Shown: piece by piece, positions 43,153 to 51,809 of the stretch
Layout: each line of letters begins with the position of its first letter
How positions within the stretch are numbered: position 1 is the first letter of the stretch
NCBI GenBank assembly: GCA_963842515.1
Contig: CAWJGO010000005.1
Location: 669,218-733,217, forward strand
Source of the DNA: CADEED01 sp963842515
GTDB taxonomy: Bacteria > Pseudomonadota > Gammaproteobacteria > Steroidobacterales > Steroidobacteraceae
Reading direction: 5' to 3'
Length of the DNA: 64,000 nucleotides
Notes under the pieces: model-generated
What the model saw: only the letters and a program-made list of their open reading frames with translations
Database searches by the model: none
What the model was told of the DNA's origin: nothing
Made by a program: the position numbers and the translations under genes

Positions 43153-44874
43153 TTAGGAACGCTCGCCCGCGAGCCGGCCGCGGATGAAGGCGAGCGCTTC
43201 GCCCAGCGGAAACTCTTCAGCCGCTTCCGCGCGCCGATGGCGGTACTCGAGTTTGCCGGCAGCAATGCCGCGATCGCCCACGACCACGCGGTGCGGAATG
43301 CCGATGAGCTCGGTATCGGCGAACTTGACGCCGGGTCGTTCGTCGCGATCGTCGAGCAGCACATCGACGCCGTCGGCGATGAGCTCGTTGTAGAGACGGT
43401 CGGCGGTTTCACGGACGGCGGGTGACTTCGGTGCGTTGATGGGGACGATCACCACCTGGAAGGGCGCGATGGCGTCCGGCCAGATGATGCCTCGGGCATC
43501 ATGGTTCTGCTCGATGGCGGCGGCAACGACGCGCGTCACACCGATTCCGTAGCACCCCATGTACAGCATGGCCGCTTTGCCGGTTTCGTCGAGGACGGTC
43601 GCGCCCATCGATTCGCTGTACTTCCTGCCAAGCTGGAAAATGTGACCCACCTCGATGCCGCGCGCTATCGCCAACGTGCCCTTGCCCGAAGGCGAAGGGT
43701 CGCCGGCGACGATGTTGCGGATGTCCGCGGCGGCGGCTTCGGGAAGGTCACGGCCCCAATTCACACCGCTGAGATGCGCATCTTTCTTGTTTGCGCCACA
43801 GACGAAATCGCTCATCGCCAGCACGGAATGGTCGGCGTAGATCTTTCCCTTGAATCCCAAAGGTCCGAGGAAGCCCGGCTCGGCGCCCGTGGCTTTGCTG
43901 ATGGTGTCGTTCGATGCCATGCGCAACGGCTTGAGCACACCCGGAAGTTTCTGCGCCTTCACGGCGTTCAACTCATGGTCGCCGCGCACCAGCAGTGCCA
44001 CGACTTCTCCCGGGGAGTCGCCGTCGACTAACAAAGTCTTGACGAGCCTGGAGGCGGGTAGTTTGAGCAGTTTCGTGACATCGTCGATGGTCCTGGCGCC
44101 AGGCGTCGCCACCTCGCCCAGTGCCGCGCCGGGGTCGCCGCGCGGCGCGGCCGGCGGCAAGGCCACGGCCATTTCGATGTTGGCGGCGTAGGCGTCGCCG
44201 TCGGAGAAGGCGATGGCGTCTTCACCGGAATCCGCCAGCACGTGAAATTCCTCGGAATCGGTGCCGCCGATTGCACCCGGGTCGGCGACGACCGAACGAA
44301 ACTTGAGGCCCAGCCGCGTGAAGATGCGCGTATATGCGTCGCGCATGATGTCGTAGCCAGCCTGTAGGCCCTTCTGATCGACGTGAAAGGAATAGGCATC
44401 CTTCATGAGGAACTCGCGCGCACGCATCACGCCGAATCGCGGGCGCCGCTCGTCGCGGAACTTCATCTGTATCTGGTAGAAGTTCACCGGCAGCTGCCGG
44501 TAGCTCTTGATGTCGTTGCGCGCGATGTCGGTGATCACTTCCTCGTGGGTTGGCCCGAGGCAGAAATCTCGCTCGTGACGATCTTTCAGTCGAAGCAGCT
44601 CGGGGCCGAAAGCCCCCCACCTGCCGGACTCGACCCACAACTCCGCGGGAATGACGCCCGGCATCAGCACCTCGACCGCGCCGGCGCGATTCATTTCCTC
44701 GCGCACGATGTTTTCGACCTTGCGCATGGCGCGCAGGCCGAGCGGCATCCAGGTGTACAGGCCCGCGGCGAGCTTGCGAATGAGGCCCGCGCGCAGCATG
44801 AGCTGATGGCTCACGACTTCGGCGTCGGCGGGAGTTTCTTTGGTCGTGTTGACCGGGTATTGGGACCAGCGCAT
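43153..44874 (-). CDS. proS: Prolyl-tRNA synthetase
   Basis: A 573-residue class II bacterial-type enzyme. Motif 1 is in RMVENIVREEMNRAGAVEVL-like sequence near the N-terminus, motif 2 in KFRDERRPRFGVMRAREFLM, and motif 3 near MGCYGIGVTRVVAAAIEQ. The editing insertion domain lies between (about 235-390, with VRGDHELNAVKAQKL). The anticodon-binding domain ends at LAGERS. It charges tRNA-Pro. It diverges from pssA across only 36 bases, which must hold both promoters. Confidence 0.97.
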   Translation of the reverse strand: MRWSQYPVNTTKETPADAEVVSHQLMLRAGLIRKLAAGLYTWMPLGLRAMRKVENIVREEMNRAGAVEVLMPGVIPAELWVESGRWGAFGPELLRLKDRHERDFCLGPTHEEVITDIARNDIKSYRQLPVNFYQIQMKFRDERRPRFGVMRAREFLMKDAYSFHVDQKGLQAGYDIMRDAYTRIFTRLGLKFRSVVADPGAIGGTDSEEFHVLADSGEDAIAFSDGDAYAANIEMAVALPPAAPRGDPGAALGEVATPGARTIDDVTKLLKLPASRLVKTLLVDGDSPGEVVALLVRGDHELNAVKAQKLPGVLKPLRMASNDTISKATGAEPGFLGPLGFKGKIYADHSVLAMSDFVCGANKKDAHLSGVNWGRDLPEAAAADIRNIVAGDPSPSGKGTLAIARGIEVGHIFQLGRKYSESMGATVLDETGKAAMLYMGCYGIGVTRVVAAAIEQNHDARGIIWPDAIAPFQVVIVPINAPKSPAVRETADRLYNELIADGVDVLLDDRDERPGVKFADTELIGIPHRVVVGDRGIAAGKLEYRHRRAEAAEEFPLGEALAFIRGRLAGERS

Positions 44875-44910
44875 AGCGGCGCGAGAGTGTATCAGGTGAG
44901 CGATTCGCCT

Positions 44911-45723
44911 ATGATGCCGGCCGTGACGCCAGACACTCCGCCCCAGCGCTCGTCGAACAATAGCTCGTCGAACTCAGCGCCGCGCCGTGGCATTTTTCTG
45001 CTGCCGAACCTGCTGACGACCGGCTGCCTGTTCTCCGGTTTCTATTCCATCGTCGCCGCGATCGATGGCAACTTCGCAGTGGCCGGTGGCGCGGTGTTCA
45101 TCGCCATGGTGTTCGACGGCCTCGATGGACGGGTGGCGCGCTGGACCGGGACCGAGAGCCCGTTTGGCAAAGAGTACGACAGCCTCGCCGACATGGTGGC
45201 TTTCGGGATTGCGCCGGCCGTTCTCGTCTATCAATGGGGAGTGGTTCGCATCAGTGAATACGGCCACGAGTGGCGGCGCTTTGGCTGGGTGGTGGCGTTC
45301 TTCTATGCGCTGTGCGCCGCACTGCGGCTGGCACGTTTCAACACCCGGTCCGCGAGCGGCGGCAAGGGCTATTTCGAAGGCCTGCCGAGCCCGTCGGCGG
45401 CGGCGGTGGTCGCCTCGTTCGTGTGGTTCTTCAGCAAGTGGCGCGAGCCGGGTCTGCCGGGCCTCGTGCTGGCCTTCGCGGTCACCGGATATGCCGCCGC
45501 GCTCATGGTTTCCGCGTTCAGTTATCACAGCCTCAAGCAAATCGACGTCGACGCGCGAGTCAAATATTCCTACATCGGGTTCGTGATCCTGCCCATGTTG
45601 ATCTTCATCGCCTGGGACCCGCCCACGATGTTGTTCGCCATGTTCGCCTCCTACGCGACTTACGGCCCGGTGCAGTGGTTGGCACGCAGGCTGCGCCGGC
45701 CGCGCGGCGCGGGTGCCGCCTGA
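44911..45723 (+). CDS. pssA: CDP-diacylglycerol--serine O-phosphatidyltransferase
   Basis: 270 residues. After a short Ser/Asn-rich N-terminus come about seven or eight hydrophobic helices. The CDP-alcohol transferase motif is FDGLDGRVARWTGTESPFGK, then EYDSLADMVAFG. LPNLLTTGCLFSGFYSIVAA and the LARFN stretch mark the type II PssA found in Bacillus-like and many proteobacterial genomes. It makes phosphatidylserine, the precursor of phosphatidylethanolamine. ATGATG at 44911 offers two starts; the first is used. Confidence 0.93.
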   Translation: MMPAVTPDTPPQRSSNNSSSNSAPRRGIFLLPNLLTTGCLFSGFYSIVAAIDGNFAVAGGAVFIAMVFDGLDGRVARWTGTESPFGKEYDSLADMVAFGIAPAVLVYQWGVVRISEYGHEWRRFGWVVAFFYALCAALRLARFNTRSASGGKGYFEGLPSPSAAAVVASFVWFFSKWREPGLPGLVLAFAVTGYAAALMVSAFSYHSLKQIDVDARVKYSYIGFVILPMLIFIAWDPPTMLFAMFASYATYGPVQWLARRLRRPRGAGAA

Positions 45724-45732
45724 GGAGTGCGC

Positions 45733-46458
45733 ATGGGACCCTTGCGCCATGCGTATCTTGACGCTCTCGGCATCGACCGCTGGGTGGTGCGCGATGTGCC
45801 GCCCGAAAACCTGGCGGTCGTCGCTGCGCCGCTGATGCTCGAGCCTCCGGCGCCTGTCGTTGCGCCACAGGCTCCGGTTGGCGACTGGGGTGTACTGCGC
45901 GAACGCGTCGCCGGTTGCACGGCTTGCGGCGAGCTCTGCAGGACGCGTACGCAGACGGTGTTCGGCGTCGGCAATACCCGTGCGGAATGGCTGGTGATCG
46001 GTGAGGCACCGGGCGCCGAAGAAGACCGGCAGGGCGAACCTTTCGTCGGACGGGCGGGGCAGCTGCTCAATGCCATGCTGCTCGCCATCGGCTTGCCGCG
46101 CGAGACGGTGTTCATTGCCAACGTCCTGAAGTGCCGTCCGCCGGGGAATCGCGATCCCAAGCCGGAAGAAGTGTCGCGCTGCCTGCCGTATCTCTACAAC
46201 CAGATCGCGCTGCTCAAGCCCAAGATCATTCTGGTGGTGGGACGCATCGCCGCGCAGAACCTGCTGGCGACCGACGCGCCGCTCGCGCGCCTGCGCGGCA
46301 AGGTGCATCAGTTCGGCGAACCGGCGACGCCGCTGATCATCACCTATCATCCGGCCTATCTACTGCGCACGCCCGCCGACAAGCGCAAGGCCTGGGAAGA
46401 TCTCAAGTTGGCGCGCGCCACCCACGCGCGCGTCACCGGCGGTCAGGCAGGGTCCTAG
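45733..46458 (+). CDS. Uracil-DNA glycosylase, family 4 (type with Fe-S cluster)
   Basis: 241 residues from an ATG with GAGGA six bases upstream. The catalytic core is VIGEAPGAEEDRQGEPFVGR, then FIANVLKCRPPGNRDPKPEE and the HPAYLLRTP motif. Cysteines in CTACGELCRT and LKCRPP form the [4Fe-4S] site of the family. The 45-residue N-terminal leader is Pro/Val-rich, with no clear domain. It removes uracil from DNA. A four-base-type tight arrangement with rimI follows (the stop abuts the next ATG). Confidence 0.92.
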   Translation: MGPLRHAYLDALGIDRWVVRDVPPENLAVVAAPLMLEPPAPVVAPQAPVGDWGVLRERVAGCTACGELCRTRTQTVFGVGNTRAEWLVIGEAPGAEEDRQGEPFVGRAGQLLNAMLLAIGLPRETVFIANVLKCRPPGNRDPKPEEVSRCLPYLYNQIALLKPKIILVVGRIAAQNLLATDAPLARLRGKVHQFGEPATPLIITYHPAYLLRTPADKRKAWEDLKLARATHARVTGGQAGS

Positions 46459-46944
46459 ATGGCCGCGGCGCCGCAAGACCTGCGTGACATGCCGGAAGTC
46501 CACATCCGGCCGATGATGGAGCTCGACCTGCCGGAGGTCGCGGCCATCGAACAGAAGAGCTACACCTTCCCATGGAGCGAAAATATTTTCCGCGACTGCC
46601 TGCGCGTGGGCTACACCTGCCGCGCGCTGGACCTGGCGGGGCAGATCATCGGCTACGCCGTCATGAGCCTCGGGGCCGGTGAGGCGCACATCCTCAATGT
46701 CTGCGTGCGTGATGAATTCCGCAGCGTGGGTTTCGGGCGGCGGCTGCTCGAGCACCTCATGGAGCGCGCTGCCGCCGCGGGCGTCAACGAGGCCTTTCTC
46801 GAGGTCCGTCCGAGCAATCTGGCCGCGATCCGCCTCTATCAAAGGCTCGGATTCGAACAAATCGGCATTCGCCGCGGGTATTATCAGGCCCCCGATGGGC
46901 GCGAAGACGCCATCGTGCTGAAGCTTCCACTTCGGCAACCCTAG
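46459..46944 (+). CDS. rimI: Ribosomal-protein-alanine N-acetyltransferase (RimI)
   Basis: A 161-residue GNAT protein that acetylates the N-terminal alanine of S18. The core is HIRPMMELDLPEVAAIEQ, then SYTFPWSENIFRDCLR (a RimI-specific block), the CoA loop RSVGFGRRLLEHLMERA and FLEVRPSNLAAIRLYQRLGF, ending with YYQAPDGREDAIVL. It is adjacent to the family-4 uracil glycosylase, a familiar pair. Start choice: the ATG directly after the stop of the preceding gene. Confidence 0.93.
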   Translation: MAAAPQDLRDMPEVHIRPMMELDLPEVAAIEQKSYTFPWSENIFRDCLRVGYTCRALDLAGQIIGYAVMSLGAGEAHILNVCVRDEFRSVGFGRRLLEHLMERAAAAGVNEAFLEVRPSNLAAIRLYQRLGFEQIGIRRGYYQAPDGREDAIVLKLPLRQP

Positions 46945-47173
46945 TTAGAGAGACTTCGACCGGGGCAGTGTGGTGTTGACGCCGGCCATTTCTGCCAGAA
47001 CACACGCATTTACGTAAGCCAGATCCGGAATGCCGCCACGTAGCCTGCGCAGTCCCTGCCGGTTTCGGGGCCCGCGCCATGCGCTCCGCCGCCAGCGGCG
47101 GGGCGCAGTCCGAACACCTAACTGCGACAGGACCTGCGGCTCGAGATCTTCGGCACGCACATCCGGGCCCCGC
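46945..47173. other. Intergenic region with a strong hairpin and no convincing gene
   Basis: Between rimI and the convergent DUF1295 gene. A 105-residue minus-strand open frame covers most of it; its C-terminal part (GIPDLAYVNACVLAEMAGVN) has protein-like composition and might be a remnant, but I recognise no family. A GC-rich hairpin lies at about 47081-47106 (GCGCTCCGCCGC / GCGGCGGGGCGC, one wobble pair), without a T run. Confidence 0.4.
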
Positions 47174-47947
47174 TCAGCGACGCGGCCGTCCCGGAAAGAA
47201 CGCAGGGGTCGTCCGAATGTAGCGCGCGTACTCGGGCCGGCGCTCGCCGATGTCCTTCTCAAGCATCGTCACGCCCGATACCTTCAGCAGCAGCAGCGTC
47301 ATGAGCAACGGGCTGGCCAGCGCCCACCACGCACCCGCACCCAGCGCCACCAGCCCGAATCCCCACCATACGCAGCACTCGCCAAAGTAGTTGGGATGAC
47401 GTGAGTAGCGCCACAAGCCCATGTCGAGCACGCGGCCACCATGATCGCCGCGCTTCTTGAACAGCTCCAATTGCCAGTCGGCGATCGCCTCGAAAACCAG
47501 GCCGAAGGCGGAGAGGGCGAGACCCGCCAGTGCGAGCACGCCGAACCCCTTCGCATCGCGAATGATGGCCATGAACGGCAGCGCGACGATCCATGCCAGC
47601 GCGGCCTGCAGGCCGAACACGATGTACAGGCTCTTGACTTCGAAGTTCGGCTGGTTGTTGGCTCGGATCTTCTGGTAGCGGCGGTCCTCGGGCTGGCCGT
47701 GGTTACGCACCGTGATGTGCGCGCATAGCCGGAGGGCCCAGGCGACCAGCAGCACGAGGGCAGTGAGGGAGACGGGTCCGGTTTGGCCCACCAGCGCGGC
47801 GTACGACAGCCCCGCGCTGCTGATGAACACAGGCCACATGCCATCGACGATGCTCACGTCCCGTCGCGCCAGACTCACGAGCCAGGTGAGGAACGCGAGC
47901 GCGACGATCAGCGAGAGGGCAATGCCGCCATGGGCCAGGTCGAACAT
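47174..47947 (-). CDS. DUF1295 domain membrane protein (steroid-reductase-fold)
   Basis: 257 residues with about seven hydrophobic segments. The family motifs are in the C-terminal half: LDMGLWRYSRHPNYFGECCVWWGFGL, a histidine/asparagine pattern shared with steroid 5-alpha-reductases and isoprenylcysteine methyltransferases, and YARYIRTTPAFFPG at the end. It probably reduces or modifies a lipid in the inner membrane. It is the last gene of the lipid-modification operon and starts seven bases after cfa. Confidence 0.88.
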   Translation of the reverse strand: MFDLAHGGIALSLIVALAFLTWLVSLARRDVSIVDGMWPVFISSAGLSYAALVGQTGPVSLTALVLLVAWALRLCAHITVRNHGQPEDRRYQKIRANNQPNFEVKSLYIVFGLQAALAWIVALPFMAIIRDAKGFGVLALAGLALSAFGLVFEAIADWQLELFKKRGDHGGRVLDMGLWRYSRHPNYFGECCVWWGFGLVALGAGAWWALASPLLMTLLLLKVSGVTMLEKDIGERRPEYARYIRTTPAFFPGRPRR

Positions 47948-47953
47948 GGGTGC

Positions 47954-49234
47954 CTAGAGAGGCCGGCGGCGATTGCCAGGCTTTACCAGCAACATCAGCA
48001 CGTCGCCGAGCGCGCGCTCGGCAAAGCCGCCTTCGCAATAGCACAGGTAGTACTCCCACATGCGGATGAATTTGTCGTCGTAGCCGAGTGCACGCACGCG
48101 CGACAGGTTCGCGCGGAAATTCTCGCGCCAGTGCGCGAGCGTGGTGGCGTAGTGCGGGCCGATGTCTTCTAGCCCGAACACACGCAGGTCGCTGGCCCGG
48201 GCGATGGACTGCGTCAGCGCTGCCACTGACGGAATGCAGCTGCCGGGGAAAATGTAGCGTTGGATGAAATCTACCGAGCGGCGCGCACGTTCATAACGCT
48301 GATCCGGGATCGTGATGGCCTGGAGCAGCATGGCGCCCTCCGGCTCGAGCAGCTCCGAGCAGCACGCGAAATACGTGTCGTAGTAGGAGTGGCCGATGGC
48401 CTCGATCATCTCGATCGAGACCAGTTTGTCGTAGCGTCCCTCGAGGTCGCGGTAGTCCCGGCAGAGCACCTCGATGCGATCCTGCAGGCCGGCCTCGCAA
48501 ACACGCTCGCGCGCGAGCTTCCACTGTTCGCGCGAGATGGTGGTGGTGGTCACGCGGCAGCCGAAGTGGCGCACCGCATGTATCGCGAGGCCGCCCCAGC
48601 CGGTACCGATCTCGAGCAGATGGTCCGTGGGTTTGAGCTCGAGCCTGCGGCAGATGCGATCGAGCCGCGCGAGCTGCGCGTCGTGCAGGCTCTGCAGCGG
48701 CTGCTCGAACGTCGCCGCCGAGTACATCAGCGTCTCGTCGAGGAACACGCGGAAGAAATCGTTCCCGAGGTCATAGTGGGCGGCGATGTTGCGGCGTGAA
48801 CCGGCGCGGCTGTTGCGGCGAAGGGCGTGCATGGCCTTGCGCAGCGGGGCCGCGAGGCGGGCGAATCCGTTCTCCAGCCCGTCCAGCGCATCCATGTTGA
48901 GCACGAACAGCCGCACCACGTCGACGAGCTGCGCGCTGGTCCAGTAGCCACGCATGTAGGCTTCGCCCGCTCCGACCGAGCCGCCGAAGGCGACGTCGCC
49001 ATACATCCGCCAGTCGTGCACGTGGATTATCACGGGCTCGGTCAACATCGCAGTGGGCTGGCCGAAACGGTGACGCTCATTGCCCTCGACCAGCACCAGG
49101 CAGCCGTGACTCAGCTTGCGGAGCTTGGCCAGCAGGGCGCGTCTGCCGAGCGCGTCGATCACGCCGGGTTGCGCCGGCCGGGCGGCAGCGAGGGCCGCGC
49201 TGGCTTCAGGGTTGTGAGGCGACGTCATCAGCAT
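47954..49234 (-). CDS. cfa: Cyclopropane-fatty-acyl-phospholipid synthase
   Basis: About 426 residues. The N-terminal lipid-binding domain spans about 1-110, and the methyltransferase core follows: the SAM motif LLEIGTGWGGLAIHAVRHFG, VSIEMIEAIGHSYYDTYFAC with the catalytic Glu, and FIQRYIFPGSCIPS. It adds a methylene from S-adenosylmethionine to unsaturated acyl chains of membrane phospholipids. The ATG at 49234 has AGGA nine bases ahead. It overlaps the DUF1365 stop region and shares the operon with a flavin oxidase and DUF1365, as in other proteobacteria. Confidence 0.93.
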   Translation of the reverse strand: MLMTSPHNPEASAALAAARPAQPGVIDALGRRALLAKLRKLSHGCLVLVEGNERHRFGQPTAMLTEPVIIHVHDWRMYGDVAFGGSVGAGEAYMRGYWTSAQLVDVVRLFVLNMDALDGLENGFARLAAPLRKAMHALRRNSRAGSRRNIAAHYDLGNDFFRVFLDETLMYSAATFEQPLQSLHDAQLARLDRICRRLELKPTDHLLEIGTGWGGLAIHAVRHFGCRVTTTTISREQWKLARERVCEAGLQDRIEVLCRDYRDLEGRYDKLVSIEMIEAIGHSYYDTYFACCSELLEPEGAMLLQAITIPDQRYERARRSVDFIQRYIFPGSCIPSVAALTQSIARASDLRVFGLEDIGPHYATTLAHWRENFRANLSRVRALGYDDKFIRMWEYYLCYCEGGFAERALGDVLMLLVKPGNRRRPL

Positions 49235-49991
49235 CGGGCGGGATCCTCGTTGGGTGAGCATGGAAAGGAATGCGTTTGAGCCAGAGCCTGGCCGCCTGGG
49301 CGTAGATGCCGCCGAGCACGGTGGCAGTCATGCAGGGGAAGTTCACGAGCGTGCTCGCCAGCGACGCGGTGCCGATCTCGCGGCGCGAGAGGTCCAGCGT
49401 GGCGTCAAACACGCGCTCGCCGTCGCGGTAGCTCTGCATGTTCACGGACAGCGCGCGGCCGGGCACGCCGAACCGCCAGTCGTACTGCATCTGCATGGGC
49501 ATGAACGGCGAGACGTGGAAGTCCTTGGCGAAGCGGTAGCGCAGCACACGGTCGCGGGTTTCGGCCACGGACTGTGTGAGCACGTAGGCGTGCCGCTCGT
49601 TCCACGGCGTGTTGGTGATCTCCGCCACGATGCTCTCGACCTGTGTGTCCGCCTCGTCGAAGCAGTAGTAGAACGTCACCGGGTTGAAGCCGATGCCGAA
49701 GTAGCGCAGGTTCGCGAGCATGCGGATCGGTCCCTTCGGCCGCGCGCCGGTGCGCTCGGCAATCCGGTCGCGCACTGCGGTGTCGAGGGGGAGCGCGGGG
49801 TCGCCGATGAAATCCGCGCGGCGCAACCAAGCCAGCGCGGGGCGCCGTGCCGACCACAGCCACCGTCCGCGAAACACTTCGTCGAGCTCGGCGAGATCCA
49901 CGTACATCATGAACAGCCGGTAGCTGAACCGATGCTCGCGCGGCGCGAAGCGCCGATGCCTAAGCCGACCGGTGTACAGCGCGCTGTGCAT
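49206..49991 (-). CDS. DUF1365 domain-containing protein
   Basis: 261 residues from the ATG at 49991 (MHSALYTGRLRHRRFAPREH). Family blocks: HRFSYRLFMMYVDLAEL, MLANLRYFGIGFNPVTFYYC, NTPWNERHAYVL, and the AKDFHVSPFMPMQMQYDWRF region. DUF1365 proteins are found beside cfa and the flavin oxidase, and are implicated in fatty-acyl modification, but no activity is firmly established. It overlaps the FAD oxidase end by 32 bases. Confidence 0.9.
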   Translation of the reverse strand: MHSALYTGRLRHRRFAPREHRFSYRLFMMYVDLAELDEVFRGRWLWSARRPALAWLRRADFIGDPALPLDTAVRDRIAERTGARPKGPIRMLANLRYFGIGFNPVTFYYCFDEADTQVESIVAEITNTPWNERHAYVLTQSVAETRDRVLRYRFAKDFHVSPFMPMQMQYDWRFGVPGRALSVNMQSYRDGERVFDATLDLSRREIGTASLASTLVNFPCMTATVLGGIYAQAARLWLKRIPFHAHPTRIPPDADDVASQP

Positions 49992-51231
49992 CTTCGACCT
50001 GGCGGAAATGTTCGAGCGCCGCGAGCGCGCTCGCGACGCCATCCTCGTGGAAGCCAAAACCCCAATAGGCTCCGCAGAAATACGCGCGATTAGCGCCGTC
50101 GATCTCGGCGTGCCGCGACTGCGCCGCCACGGCGTCGGCCGTGAAAACCGGATGTGCGTAATCCAGCGCGCGGATGACGCGGCGCTCGTCGATGCGATCC
50201 GACAGATTGAGCGTGACCAGCAAGGGGGTCCGGCTCTGGATCCGTTGCAGGATGTTCAGGTGATAAGTGACCGCCACCCGCTCGGTGGCAAGGTCCACCA
50301 GATGGTAGTTCCACGCGGCCCAGGCACGCCGCCGCTTTGGCAGGACGGTGGTATCAGTGTGCAGCAGCACCTCGTTGCGCTGGTAGCGGATGTGGCCAAG
50401 CACCGCGTGTTCGATGTCGTTGGCGTCGATCAGCAGACGCAGTGCCTCATCGCCGTGGCAGGCGAAGAACACGCGGTCGAATCGTTCTACCTCGCCACCC
50501 GTGGGCTTCACGAACACGCCGGCGGGGGTGCGTCGCACGGACTCGACGGGCGTGCGCAGGCGGATGCGGTCGCGGAAGCCGGCGGTCAGCTTCTCGACGT
50601 AGCGCGCGGACCCGCCGCGCACCGTGAGCCATTGCGGCCGGTCGTCCACCGTCAACATGCCGTGGTTGTGGAAGAATCGAACGAAGTAGCGCGCCGGGAA
50701 CTGGCGCAACGCCTCCGTGCCGGCGCTCCAGATCGCCGCCCCCATGGGCAGAATGTAGTGCTCCATGAACTGCGGCGAGTAACCTTGCGCGTCCAGATAC
50801 TCGCCGATCGTCAGCGAATCGCTGCGCCACTCGAGCAGCCGCGGCGCCTCGCGATTGAAACGCAGGATGTCGCGGATCATGCGGTAGAACGAGGGTCGCA
50901 GCAGGTTGCGCCGTTGTGCGAACAGGCTGTTCAGCGTGGTGCCGTTGTACTCGAGGCCGCCTGGCGTCTGCACAGAGAAGCTCATGTCGCTGGGCTGCAG
51001 CTGCACGCCCAGCTCCTCGAGCAGCGCCAGGAAGTTAGGGTACGTACGGTCATTGCAGACGATGAACCCGGTGTCCACGGCCACCGGGCGTCCTTCGTGT
51101 TCGATCTCATGCGTGTGCGTGTGCCCACCTACGTGGCCCGCGGCTTCGAAAACGGTGATGTCGTGTTCACGCTGCAGGTGGTACGCCACGACGTTGCCGG
51201 CGATGCCGCTGCCGATGATGGCGATCTTCAA
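49960..51231 (-). CDS. FAD-dependent oxidoreductase (amine-oxidase-like)
   Basis: 423 residues from the TTG at 51231, which overlaps the lipocalin stop by four bases (TTGA). The Rossmann FAD motif is KIAIIGSGIAGNVVAYHLQ and the GG motif is VGGHTHTHEI; DTGFIVCNDRTYPNF and AWAAWNYHLVDL follow, with a C-terminal FAD-closing block FCGAYWGFGFHEDGVASA. It belongs to the amine-oxidase/phytoene-desaturase-like group that occurs next to DUF1365 and cfa, where it probably oxidises an acyl chain. The GAGGAG 9 bases upstream supports the start. Confidence 0.9.
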   Translation of the reverse strand: MKIAIIGSGIAGNVVAYHLQREHDITVFEAAGHVGGHTHTHEIEHEGRPVAVDTGFIVCNDRTYPNFLALLEELGVQLQPSDMSFSVQTPGGLEYNGTTLNSLFAQRRNLLRPSFYRMIRDILRFNREAPRLLEWRSDSLTIGEYLDAQGYSPQFMEHYILPMGAAIWSAGTEALRQFPARYFVRFFHNHGMLTVDDRPQWLTVRGGSARYVEKLTAGFRDRIRLRTPVESVRRTPAGVFVKPTGGEVERFDRVFFACHGDEALRLLIDANDIEHAVLGHIRYQRNEVLLHTDTTVLPKRRRAWAAWNYHLVDLATERVAVTYHLNILQRIQSRTPLLVTLNLSDRIDERRVIRALDYAHPVFTADAVAAQSRHAEIDGANRAYFCGAYWGFGFHEDGVASALAALEHFRQVEDAQRAVHRSA

Positions 51232-51809
51232 GAGCAGGACTCCTCGGCGCTGCGCGGCGGCGCGTCGGCGCTTTCGGGCCACTGTTGCGGCACGGGCTTG
51301 AGCTTGCTCATGTCGTAGGACTCGCGCGCCACGCGGCCGCGCAGTTCCTCGAGTTCGGCTGCGGAGATCTGCGGCGAGCGCGCCATGATCCATACGTTGT
51401 CGCGCTTCTGCCGGCCGATGATGGTGCGCTGGTAGTCAGGGCTCACGTACACGATGCGGTAATCCGCCTTGATGGGCCATACGAACTGCATGCCCCAGAT
51501 CGCCTTGGAGGGATCATCGCTCACGAAACCCCGCGGGCAGTAGCGCTCGATCTTGGCGTCGAAGGCGCCGTCGCGGAACGTGAACGTGGTGGCGATGCTG
51601 CCATCGCTGTCGAGTCGGTACGACTCCACGGCATTGTGCGCGTCGCGTTCGATGGACGTGGGGATGTTGGCGATGACGTACCAGTCACCCATGAATCGCG
51701 CGAGGTCGACCTGCGGTTCGTTGGTGAGTGGTGGCAGCGAAGAGCGGCAGCCCCCGAGTAGCGCGAGCAGTCCCATGGTCAGCACCTTGATGGATGGATG
51801 CACGTTCAT
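51228..51809 (-). CDS. blc: Lipocalin, Blc-type outer-membrane lipoprotein
   Basis: 193 residues. The signal peptide ends in the lipobox LLGGC (about residues 17-21), so Cys21 is lipidated. The lipocalin core contains VDLARFMGDWYVIANIPTSI (the GxW region), YCPRGFVSDDPS, WPIKADYRIVYVSPDYQRTI and WIMARSPQISAAELEELRGR. Bacterial lipocalins bind lysophospholipids or fatty acids, often under envelope stress. The ATG overlaps the DUF6134 stop by four bases. Confidence 0.92.
   Translation of the reverse strand: MNVHPSIKVLTMGLLALLGGCRSSLPPLTNEPQVDLARFMGDWYVIANIPTSIERDAHNAVESYRLDSDGSIATTFTFRDGAFDAKIERYCPRGFVSDDPSKAIWGMQFVWPIKADYRIVYVSPDYQRTIIGRQKRDNVWIMARSPQISAAELEELRGRVARESYDMSKLKPVPQQWPESADAPPRSAEESCS

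Noticed and set aside
44974..46350. Long minus-strand frame opposite pssA and the uracil glycosylase
   Set aside because: Antisense to two genes with strong motifs; no ribosome site or family likeness.
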